NCBI GenBank assembly: GCA_947496215.1
Contig: CANMCF010000012.1
Location: 62,001-126,000, forward strand
Source: an uncultured Bizionia sp.
Lineage (GTDB): Bacteria; Bacteroidota; Bacteroidia; Flavobacteriales; Flavobacteriaceae
Reading direction: 5' to 3'
DNA length: 64,000 nt
Both the position numbers and the translations under genes were made by a program. Position 1 is the first letter of the stretch, and each line of letters opens with the position of its first letter. Below, in pieces: positions 26,846-37,000 of this stretch. The notes under the pieces were generated by a model that saw nothing but the letters and a program-made list of their open reading frames with translations, ran no database searches and had not been told where the DNA came from.

Positions 26846-27757
26846 TCATTTTAACTTTGTATGACTTAAAATTGTATCGTTATACATACTTTTTATAATA
26901 CCGTCTGCCAATCCTATCTTTGGCACATACATGTCCTTCGCACCACTCCATTTCATTGCAGAGAGATAAATTCGGGTAGCAGGAATTATCACATCAGCTC
27001 TATCTTGATTTAAATCCAATTCAGAAATACGTTCTTCATAAGAGTAACTTTGCAACATATTGTAATAAGAGGTAAGATAAAAATACGTCAATGGCTTACC
27101 CATAGACTTCCCCGATATCTTAAATATCTTATTGATGTTCCCTCCAGAGCCTATAACTTCCAATTTGTCATAATGCTTGGTATGCGTTTTTATCCATTGT
27201 TCTAGATCCTGCCAAGTTTCTTTTTTCACAATATCGTTAAGAAGTCTGACCGTACCTATTTTAAAGGATCTAGAAACTTTGCTTCTTCCATTGTGAATTA
27301 CAGTAAATTCCGTACTACCTCCACCAACATCCACATACAAATAAGTCTTGTTCTTGTCTATATAGGACTGTAGGTCCGTAGCAGCTATAATTGCCGCTTC
27401 CTCTTCCCCGCCTATAATATCTATTTTGACATTTGTTTCTTTGAATATTTGATTTACAACTATGCTCCCATTATTTGCTTCACGCATTGCCGATGTTGCA
27501 CAAGCCTTGTATTTATGTACTCTATGAGATTTCATGAGCAACTTGAAAGCTTGCATGGTATCAATCATACGTACTATGTTTTCTTCAGAAATCTCATCTT
27601 TTAAAAACACGTCTCCACCTAATCGAATAGGCACACGTACCAAAGAACTCTTTTTAAATCTCGCGGGCTTCCCATCCTCTTCTATTATATTGGATATAAG
27701 CAATCTAACTGCATTGGAACCTATATCTATGGCGGCATATTTTTGAATTTTAAGCAT
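26846..27757 (-). CDS. ppx: Exopolyphosphatase/GppA-type phosphatase
   Basis: 303 residues, the short, single-catalytic-module form of the Ppx/GppA family. The ASKHA fold motifs are there: phosphate-1 loop AAIDIGSNAVRLL at 8-20, EEEAAII near 118-124, phosphate-2 loop YVDVGGGSTEF near 142-151, and GSGGN near 203-207. It hydrolyses polyphosphate ends or pppGpp. It begins one base after the ppk1 stop, so synthesis and breakdown of polyphosphate are made from one transcript. The start ATG at 27757 gives the expected N-terminus. Confidence 0.93.
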   Translation of the reverse strand: MLKIQKYAAIDIGSNAVRLLISNIIEEDGKPARFKKSSLVRVPIRLGGDVFLKDEISEENIVRMIDTMQAFKLLMKSHRVHKYKACATSAMREANNGSIVVNQIFKETNVKIDIIGGEEEAAIIAATDLQSYIDKNKTYLYVDVGGGSTEFTVIHNGRSKVSRSFKIGTVRLLNDIVKKETWQDLEQWIKTHTKHYDKLEVIGSGGNINKIFKISGKSMGKPLTYFYLTSYYNMLQSYSYEERISELDLNQDRADVIIPATRIYLSAMKWSGAKDMYVPKIGLADGIIKSMYNDTILSHTKLK

Positions 27758-27758
27758 C

Positions 27759-29819
27759 CTAATTCTCTAACTTGTCTTTTAAATATTTATAGGTGGCAAA
27801 TTGAGCTCTAACTTTTTCTTCTTTAGTATTTTTATAGGCATTAGACTGAGACTCATTCAAGATTCTTGCTTTGACGTTGTCATTCCAACAAATGTCAAAC
27901 GTATCCATAAGTTCTTCCTTAATGTCTTTGTCATAGATTGGGCAACTAACCTCGACTCGGTTTTCAATATTACGAGTCATGAAATCTGCCGAGGATATAT
28001 ATACTTTTGACTTATCATCGTTGCAAAAGATGTAAAGCCTCGTATGCTCCAAAAACTTATCTATGACACTTATCACTTCTATGTTTTCGCTCATTCCTTT
28101 AACCCCTGGAATCAGACAACAAATCCCCCTTACGATCATTTGTATCTTCACCCCAGCTCTACTGGCTTCATATAACTTATCAATCATCTTGTAACTGGAA
28201 ATACTATTCATTTTCAACCTGATGTAAGCTTCCTTTCCTTTCTTTTTGTTTGAAATCTCTTGATCTATTAATTTGAAAAAAGAATTCTGGGTATAGTGAG
28301 GTGAAGTAATTATATGCTTGTATCTATATATCTTATAATTGACTTCGAAAAAACTAAATACCTTGTTCAAATCTTTCAATATTTTTTGATTTGCTGTAAA
28401 CAAGGTGTAATCAGTATAGATTCTTGCTGTGGATTCATTGAAATTACCAGTACTAACAAAACCATAGCGTTTTGTCTTGTTCCCCTCTTCCCGTTCTATT
28501 ACACACATTTTACTGTGAACTTTCAATCCTTGTACTCCAAATATCAAGTTTACACCTTCACGTTGCATTTGCTCTGCATAGTCAATATTCGCTTGCTCAT
28601 CAAAACGTGCTTGAATTTCCATGGAAACCGTAACCTTCTTTCCATTTTTTGCTGCATTTATCAAAGAACTGGCTACATGTGAAACCTGTGCCAATCTATA
28701 TATTGTGATTTTTATGGTCTTGACTTTTGGATCCAAGGCAGCTTCCCGTAAAAACTTGACTACATATGCAAATGTGTTGTATGGCGCATATTGCAAATAA
28801 TCTTTTTTGGATATGGCTTCAAAAATACTATTCTGCAAACTCAACCCTTTAATTGGCAAGGCCTGTATCTTCGCGTATAGTAGATCTTCCCTTCCCAAAC
28901 TAGGAAACTTCATATAGTCTCTCCTATTATGATAGCGTCCTCCTGGGATAATGCTATCAGTAGACTCAATCCCCATTTTACTCATCAAGAAGTGCAAGGT
29001 CTCATTTCCTATGGTTTTGTCATAGACAAAGCGAACAGGCTCTCCATCCAATCTGCCTTTTACACTATTGCTTATCTTTTCCATAAAGCTCTTGCTCAAA
29101 TCACTCTCAAGGTCCAACTCAGCATCTCTTGTTATTTTAATCATATGTGCACTTATGGACTTGTAATCGAAAATATTGAATATGTCATCCAAACAATAGC
29201 GCAATAGATCGTCTATCATTATAATATAATTTTTACCATCTCGTTCTGGCAAAACGATGAAACGATTCATATTCTTTGAAATCTCAATCAATGCAAATTG
29301 GTTTTCATTGGACTCCAAAGTCATATTTATTGCCAAATAAGCAGCACTATCTTTTAGATTGGGAAGTTGTATGGAATCATTCAAGATGATTGTAACCAAG
29401 GCTGGACTGACCTTTTGAATGTAATACTCCTTAATGAAATCATGCTGAACCTCATCGATTTGAGTTTCATTGATAATAAAAATGTTCTCTTTCTCCAAAT
29501 GAGATTGAATATCACTAAGGATTTTCAAACTTTGTGATTGTTGCTTAATGACGGTTTGTGTTATTTTGTCCAACAATTCGGATGCCTTTATTCCACCCAA
29601 TTGACTTTTCCCACCTTTCCCAGCGTAATCAATTCGTTTTACCGTAGCATAACGCACCTTGAAGAATTCGTCCAGATTATTGGAGAAAATACCTAGAAAC
29701 CTGAGACGCTCTATTAAAGGAACTGTTATATCCGATGCTTCCTGAAGTACTCTAGCATTAAATTGCAACCAACTTAATTCTCTATTTATATAAACATTGT
29801 TAGGATTGTTTTTTACCAT
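27759..29819 (-). CDS. ppk1: Polyphosphate kinase 1
   Basis: 686 residues, full length. N-terminal motif NRELSWLQFN at 12-21 and the NLDEFF motif near 48-53 are family signatures. Both catalytic histidines are present at positions equal to the E. coli numbering: His435 in KVHSKM (autophosphorylated) and His592 in FLEHTR. The ATP-binding arginines of the HKD-like C-terminal domains are in place. It makes long-chain polyphosphate from ATP, reversibly, at the membrane. Middle gene of a SixA-like/ppk1/ppx run; an extra -7 element lies in the gap before it. Confidence 0.97.
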   Translation of the reverse strand: MVKNNPNNVYINRELSWLQFNARVLQEASDITVPLIERLRFLGIFSNNLDEFFKVRYATVKRIDYAGKGGKSQLGGIKASELLDKITQTVIKQQSQSLKILSDIQSHLEKENIFIINETQIDEVQHDFIKEYYIQKVSPALVTIILNDSIQLPNLKDSAAYLAINMTLESNENQFALIEISKNMNRFIVLPERDGKNYIIMIDDLLRYCLDDIFNIFDYKSISAHMIKITRDAELDLESDLSKSFMEKISNSVKGRLDGEPVRFVYDKTIGNETLHFLMSKMGIESTDSIIPGGRYHNRRDYMKFPSLGREDLLYAKIQALPIKGLSLQNSIFEAISKKDYLQYAPYNTFAYVVKFLREAALDPKVKTIKITIYRLAQVSHVASSLINAAKNGKKVTVSMEIQARFDEQANIDYAEQMQREGVNLIFGVQGLKVHSKMCVIEREEGNKTKRYGFVSTGNFNESTARIYTDYTLFTANQKILKDLNKVFSFFEVNYKIYRYKHIITSPHYTQNSFFKLIDQEISNKKKGKEAYIRLKMNSISSYKMIDKLYEASRAGVKIQMIVRGICCLIPGVKGMSENIEVISVIDKFLEHTRLYIFCNDDKSKVYISSADFMTRNIENRVEVSCPIYDKDIKEELMDTFDICWNDNVKARILNESQSNAYKNTKEEKVRAQFATYKYLKDKLEN

Positions 29820-29836
29820 ATTTTGTTAAAATTAAA

Positions 29837-29844
29837 CAAATATA
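29837..29844 (-). promoter_or_regulatory. Possible internal -7 element for ppk1
   Basis: Reads TATATTTG on the minus strand, an exact TAnnTTTG match 18 bases before the ppk1 ATG, within the 40-base gap after the SixA-like gene. It may give ppk1-ppx an additional promoter. Confidence 0.4.
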
Positions 29845-29859
29845 CCCTAATTGTGATGA

Positions 29860-30354
29860 CTATTTTAAATCTTTTGGAAATACCGTCCTCACAGTATTTC
29901 CATTTTTGAGTTCCTCCCAAGAATCGATTTCAAAATGAATTTCAATGAAACCACAAGTTGGCACATTATCTATAATTATGTCTCCATATGTGTTTACAAA
30001 GTTGGTAATTGCATAGTTATGACCAAAGATCATCAGTTTATCGATGGATTTATCGCAAAGTCTAATAACATTCGTTAATTCATTTCCAGAAAAATCATAA
30101 AGCCTTTCATCTAATGAAAAACTTATTCGGTTTAAGTCGAGATGTCTTATAAAAAGATCTGCAGTTGCCTTAGCCCTCTCCGCATCACTAGAAAGAATCA
30201 AATCAGGATTTAAAATACTGTAAGTCAATTTTTTACACAACAAAAAAACATCTTCAACACCTCTTTTCTTTAAAGGACGCTTGTGATCATTGAGATTATC
30301 TTTCCAAGAAGACTTGGCATGTCTCACCAAATACAAAATTTTCATATCATTCAT
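29860..30354 (-). CDS. Histidine phosphatase family protein (SixA-like)
   Basis: 164 residues. The catalytic RHA motif is in YLVRHAKSSW (His near residue 12), with the second-core LSSDAERAKATADLF and the third histidine in MIFGHNYAITNF. This is the short SixA-like branch, which dephosphorylates phosphohistidine in E. coli ArcB; other members act on small molecules. An in-frame second Met follows two codons later (MNDMKIL), so the true start may be at 30345. It leads the polyphosphate operon; a link between a phosphohistidine phosphatase and Ppk1, which itself forms phosphohistidine, is an attractive but unproven idea. Confidence 0.9.
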   Translation of the reverse strand: MNDMKILYLVRHAKSSWKDNLNDHKRPLKKRGVEDVFLLCKKLTYSILNPDLILSSDAERAKATADLFIRHLDLNRISFSLDERLYDFSGNELTNVIRLCDKSIDKLMIFGHNYAITNFVNTYGDIIIDNVPTCGFIEIHFEIDSWEELKNGNTVRTVFPKDLK

Positions 30355-30625
30355 CTGATTTTACTTACACATTATCGAAATCAAGTGATTAACAATACTT
30401 TATATCGAGTAAATATGTGATTCAACTCATTTATTTGACCCTAAACTAAATTCATAACTACTTTAGTATTGCTATTAACATAATGATTAACTTAAACTTA
30501 AAATAATTGTAGTTTCAAATTAATTATTTTTCAATTGTATTTCCGTATTGAGAATATGATTACTCTTTAGTATGTAAACCAAAGAGGAAAAATAATTTTT
30601 GCACCCATTTATTTAGATACAAAAT

Positions 30626-31075
30626 ATGAAAAAATTACTACCCCTTACAATTCTATTGTTTATTAATATCCAATTTGTTTTCAGTCAAGATAACTTTAAA
30701 CTCTCTAGGCTAAAAAATAGTGATATACCTGTGAATGAAAAAGTCCATCTTTATCTTGTTCAATTGGAAAACAATACCAATCAATCACAAACTTATGCAT
30801 TCAAAGTTGAAGACGCAGATTGCAAAAAGTATCAACATGGAAAACATTCTGAACTTCAATTCGAATTCTACGATATATCGAAAAACAAAAAATTGGATAA
30901 GATTGTAGTTGGTAAAGGGCAAAAAAGTCAATTCTTTGTAAAAACCATTGCACCAGCAAGTGCACAATTATCTACTTGGAATTGCAGCAATGTTGTCTTG
31001 TACAACATCTTAACCAAAGAAAAACAATTAGTAAACATAGTATCCTACATACGAGATCCTAAAAAAGTAAACTAA
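30626..31075 (+). CDS. Small secreted protein heading the T9SS adhesin operon
   Basis: 149 residues with a Sec signal peptide (1-20, ending VFS-Q). The mature part looks like a single beta-sandwich with two cysteines near 65 and 118 that could form a disulfide; family not recognised. It ends 1 base before the giant adhesin's ATG, so the genes are co-translated. It might be a periplasmic chaperone or a partner of the adhesin, by analogy with fimbrial systems, but nothing in the sequence proves that. Confidence 0.82.
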   Translation: MKKLLPLTILLFINIQFVFSQDNFKLSRLKNSDIPVNEKVHLYLVQLENNTNQSQTYAFKVEDADCKKYQHGKHSELQFEFYDISKNKKLDKIVVGKGQKSQFFVKTIAPASAQLSTWNCSNVVLYNILTKEKQLVNIVSYIRDPKKVN

Positions 31076-31076
31076 T

Positions 31077-34000
31077 ATGGCCTCAAAAAAACCAACACAG
31101 AACAGTAAAGGCATAAAGCTTAAACTTCTTATATTGTCCATACTAATATTAATGGGAGTTGATGCTTATGCCCAAGTTAAAAAAACGTTTACTCCCAGGT
31201 TTAACGAAACCGTAAATGGTGATGTAACGATAATTGCCAACAATATGCTTTCAAGAACTGCAACTGGTAATTATAATGGAAATGGCAATAACCATGATTT
31301 TGTAGACAATGTATATGTGGATATCGATAATGACGGTACTACCTTCAACTCGAGTAACGCCAATTTTGTCAATCCAGAGCCATCCATATCTTGTTTATCC
31401 ATAAAGAAAGTCCTTTTGTATTGGGCTGCTGCAGACAAGGAACCGGATGAAACCATACCTGACTCTGAAAATCAACCAAATTGGAATTACAATGACGTGA
31501 AATTAATGCTACCTGGGCAATTTTCCTATTCTACCTTAACGGCAGACGATGTCATTTTTAGGGGAAGAGATGAAATTGGTCATTTTAGCAACGACCCATA
31601 CATATGTGTAAAGGACATAACCAATTTAGTTACAAATCTTGCTACCCCTTATGGCACTTATCAGATTGCAAACGTGGAGGCAAAAACAGGAGAGCTTATA
31701 GAACATATAACAGGTGGGATCACAGGAACTTCTGGTGGTTGGCAAATAGTTTTCGTATACGAAAGCCCGGCAATGTCCCCCAAGAACATTGCATTGTTTG
31801 ATGGTTATGCCCATGTAACAAGTACTCAAAATAATTTTGACATTGACTTTAATGGATTTCAAACAGTACCTACAGGAAAAGTAAATGCGGATATAATTAT
31901 AGGTTCGCTTGAAGGAGATCAAAGTTTAGGTGGAGACCAATTGCAAATAAGAAACACCAGTAATTTCTTTGAAGCTATTTCTTCTCCTCAAAGAAATACA
32001 GATAACTTCTTCAATAGTAAAATAACAAACAATGGGACACCTTTCGTTAATAGAACCCCAGCAAGTCAAAATACTTTAGGATTTGATGCAGCCAAATTCA
32101 GACTATCAAATACGGGAAACAGTGTGATAGGCAACAATCAAACTTCTGCGACATTAAGATTGACATCTGACCAAGAAACCTACGGATTATTCCTTGTTGG
32201 GTTGTCTGTAGATGTATGGTTACCAGATCTAGGCCCAATAGAGTTGACTTCAACCCCTCCTATTAACACACCTCAAGATGTTGGAACGACTCTCAACTTC
32301 GGATTCAACATTGAAAATAACGGTAATGATGACGCTATAAATCTTCAAATTACCACAACCATAGCTCCTGAAGTTGATTTGGTACAACCAATAACAGGGC
32401 TCCCCAATGGAGTTACCTATACTTATAATGCTTCAACCGGAATATTAACTTTTTTTGTAGCCAATGGATTGGTTGACGTAGGAGACCCAGAATTAAACAT
32501 TCAATATCAATTGGTTATCAAGGATCAGTGTTATTTTTTAGAAAATGGCTGCCCTTCTAATTTTACAACCCAATTTACGGCTACATACAATGGGGTTTTA
32601 AATCCCGACCTTCAAACTAGTACGACCTCTAACGATGTAGATGGTTGTGGAGTTGGTGACAATCAACCAACGATCATAGAGATTAATCAACCTGATGAAG
32701 CCAATTGGGTAACAAATGCTGGTGACTTGGATGTCACATTAGAATGTGATGATTCTAATGGATTGATCAATGCTCAATCACTTGCACCTGTTGTTTCTTG
32801 TCCAAATTTGACACCTATAAAAACTCAAGGTAGTTTCACCCCTGATGCGACTTGTAACAGTAATGGGACTTATACCAATACTTGGAATTTCACTGATGAT
32901 TGTGGTAGAACCATAGCCAACTTTGTTCAAACCATAACCATACAAGACACAACTGCTCCAACTTTTACAGCTCCCAATGACATAGAAATATTTACTGATG
33001 CCAATTGTAATTACAATGCTGGAATAAATGTAACTGGAGATGTTGTAAATGAAGCAGACAATTGTTCAAGCAATTTAAATGCTACTTTCTCTGATAGCAT
33101 TGCCACTGGGCCTTGTCAAGGCTCTTTCGTAATCACCAGAACTTGGTCTCTTTCAGATGATTGTAACAATTTCACCACAAGCCAAATACAAACTATCACC
33201 GTATCTGACAATATTGCTCCAACTTTTACAGTTCCCAATAACATAACTATAGAGTGTGATCAAGATATAAACGATCTCTCTCTAACTGGTGACGTTACTG
33301 ATGAAGCAGATAACTGCTCATCAACTTTGAATGCAAGTTATTTAGATGCAATCACCAACGGGTCCTGCCCTAACGAAAGCATTGTCGACAGAACATGGTC
33401 TTTAACTGACGATTGTGGAAACACAACTACATCCATACAAATAATTACCATCCAAGACAACACTGGACCGGACTTGTCAAACTGTAACGTAACAGACCTA
33501 AGTGTAGATTGTACAGCTAATGACAACGAATCCATTGCCGCCCAATGGAATGCAGACAACATTGCAGCACTTCAAGCTTGTGCCACTGATGGATGCGACG
33601 ACGACCTATCCTCGCAAATCACGTCAGACTACGATTTCAACAACTTGAACACGGTATGCGGTCCTTGTGGAAACATCACTGTAAACTATGCTGTAACCGA
33701 TGATTGTGGGAATGCCACAACCATTGCTGCAACCTTGACATTTGGGGACGCCACTGGACCGGACTTGTCCAACTGTAGCGTAACTGACCAGAGCTTGGAA
33801 TGTACTGGCACGGACAACGAAGCAACTGCTGACCAATGGAATGCTGACAATGTTGCCGCCATAGAAGCTTGTGCCAACGACATCTCAGTAGTGGTAACTT
33901 CTAACTACGATTTCGGAAACCTTTCCTCCACTTGTGGGTTGGGAGGAACAATACCTGTAACATATACTGCAACAGATGCTTGTGGAAACACAACTACTCT

Positions 34001-37000
34001 CAATGCAACACTTACATTGGAAGACACAAATGGACCAGACTTGTCCAACTGTAGCGTTACCGACCAGAGCTTGGAATGTACTGGTACGGACAACGAAACT
34101 ACTGCTGACCAATGGAATGCTGACAACATTACGGCATTGCAATCCTGTGGTACCGATACTTGTGACGCCAATGCGACCAACACGGTAACTTCAAATTACG
34201 ACTTTGGAAACCTATCCTCCACTTGTGGATTGGGTGGAACCATAGCGGTTACATATACTATCGCAGACGATTGTGGGAACACGGCAACGCTCAATGCAAC
34301 GCTTACCCTAGAAGACACCAACGGACCAGATTTGTCCAACTGTAGCGTTACTGATCAGAGCTTGGAGTGTACTGGTACGGACAATGAAACAACAGCCGAC
34401 CAATGGAATGCTGACAACATTATGACATTGCAAGCTTGCGGTACTGATACTTGTGATGCAAATACAACCAATACCGTAACTTCAGATTACGACTTCGGAA
34501 ACTTATCCTCTACTTGTGGGCTAGGCGGAACCATTGCCGTTACATATACTGTCTCAGACGATTGCGGAAATACGAGCACTCTCAATGCAACGCTTACTTT
34601 AGAAGATAGCACTGGACCAGACTTGTCCAACTGTAGCGTTACCGACCAAACCTTGGAATGTTCGGGTACGGACAATGAAACAACAGCCGACCAATGGAAT
34701 GCAAACAACATAACGACATTGCAATCTTGTGGTATCGATACTTGTGATGCCAATGCTGCCAACACCGTGACTTCGGATTACGACTTTGGAAACTTATCCT
34801 CTACTTGTGGATTAGGTGGAACCATTACTGTTACGTATACTGTTGCAGACGACTGTGGAAATACAAGCAGCCTCAATGCAACGCTTACTCTAGAGGATAC
34901 CAACGGACCGGACTTGTCCAACTGTAGCGTGACAGACCAGACCTTGGAATGTGCAGGAACAGACAACGAGGCAACAGCAGACCAATGGAACGCAGACAAC
35001 ATAGCGGCATTGCAAAACTGTGGCACGGACACCTGTGATGCCAATGCGACAAACACGGTAACTTCGAATTACGACTTCGGAAACCTCTCTTCCACTTGTG
35101 GATTGGGTGGAACCATCGCCGTGACTTATACAGTAGCGGATGATTGTGGAAACTCGACAACGCTCGATGCAACACTTACATTGGAAGATACCATAGGACC
35201 AGACTTGTCCAATTGCAACGTGACAGACCAAAGTGTGGATTGTACAGCTAATGACAATGAATCCATTGCCGACCAATGGAATGCAGACAACATCGCTGCA
35301 TTGCAAGCTTGTGCAACAGACGGGTGCGACGACGACCTCTCCTCGCAAGTCACTTCGGACTACGACTTCAACAACTTGAACACCGTATGTGGACCTTGTG
35401 GGAACATCACCGTGAACTATACTGTAACCGATGATTGTGGAAATGCAAGCACCATCACTGCAACCCTGACATTCGGGGATGCCACTGGACCAGACTTGTC
35501 CAACTGTAGCGTAACTGATCAATCCCTAGAATGTACAGGAACAGACAACGAAACCACTGCAGATCAATGGAATGCGGACAACATTGCTGCCATAGAGGCT
35601 TGCGCCGACGACATATCGGTATCGGTGACCTCCAACTATGATTTTGGAAACCTATCCTCTACTTGTGGATTGGGTGGAACAATACCCGTGACATATACAG
35701 CAACCGATGCCTGTGGAAATACCACAACACTAGATGCAACCCTTACATTGGAAGACACCAATGGGCCGGACTTGTCCAACTGTAGCGTGACAGACCAGAC
35801 CTTGGAATGTGCAGGAACAGACAACGAGGCAACAGCAGACCAATGGAACGCAGACAACATAGCGGCATTGCAAAACTGTGGCACGGACACCTGTGATGCC
35901 AATGCGACAAATACGGTGACTTCTAATTACGACTTCGGAAACCTGTCTTCCACTTGCGGATTGGGTGGAACCATCGCCGTGACATATACCGTAGCGGATG
36001 ATTGTGGAAATACGACAACGCTCGATGCAACACTTACATTGGAAGATACCATAGGACCAGACTTGTCCAATTGCAACGTGACAGACCAAAGTGTGGATTG
36101 TACAGCTAATGACAATGAATCCATTGCCGACCAATGGAATGCAGACAACATCGCTGCATTGCAAGCTTGTGCAACAGACGGGTGCGACGACGACCTCTCC
36201 TCGCAAGTCACTTCGGACTACGACTTCAACAACTTGAACACCGTATGTGGACCTTGTGGGAACATCACCGTGAACTATACTGTAACCGATGATTGTGGAA
36301 ATGCAAGCACCATCACTGCAACCCTGACATTCGGGGATGCCACTGGACCAGACTTGTCCAACTGTAGCGTAACTGATCAATCCCTAGAATGTACAGGAAC
36401 AGACAACGAAACCACTGCAGACCAATGGAATGCGGACAACATTGCTGCCATAGAGGCTTGCGCCGACGACATATCGGTATCGGTGACCTCCAACTATGAT
36501 TTTGGAAACCTATCCTCAACTTGTGGATTGGGTGGAACAATACCCGTGACATATACAGCAACCGATGCCTGTGGAAATACCACAACACTAGATGCAACCC
36601 TTACATTGGAAGACACCAATGGGCCGGACTTGTCCAACTGTAGCGTGACAGACCAGACCTTGGAATGTGTAGGAACAGACAACGAGGCAACAGCAAACCA
36701 ATGGAACGCAGACAACATAGCGGCACTGCAAAACTGTGGTACGGACACCTGTGATGCCAATGCGACAAACACGGTGACTTCTAATTACGACTTCGGAAAC
36801 CTGTCTTCCACTTGCGGATTGGGTGGAACAATCGCCGTGACATATACCGTAGCGGATGATTGTGGAAATACGACAATGCTTGATGCCACCCTTACATTGG
36901 AAGACACAAACGGACCAGACTTGTCCAACTGTAGCGTAACAGACCAGAGTTTGGAATGTACGGGTACAGACAACGAGGCTACTGCAGACCAATGGAACGC

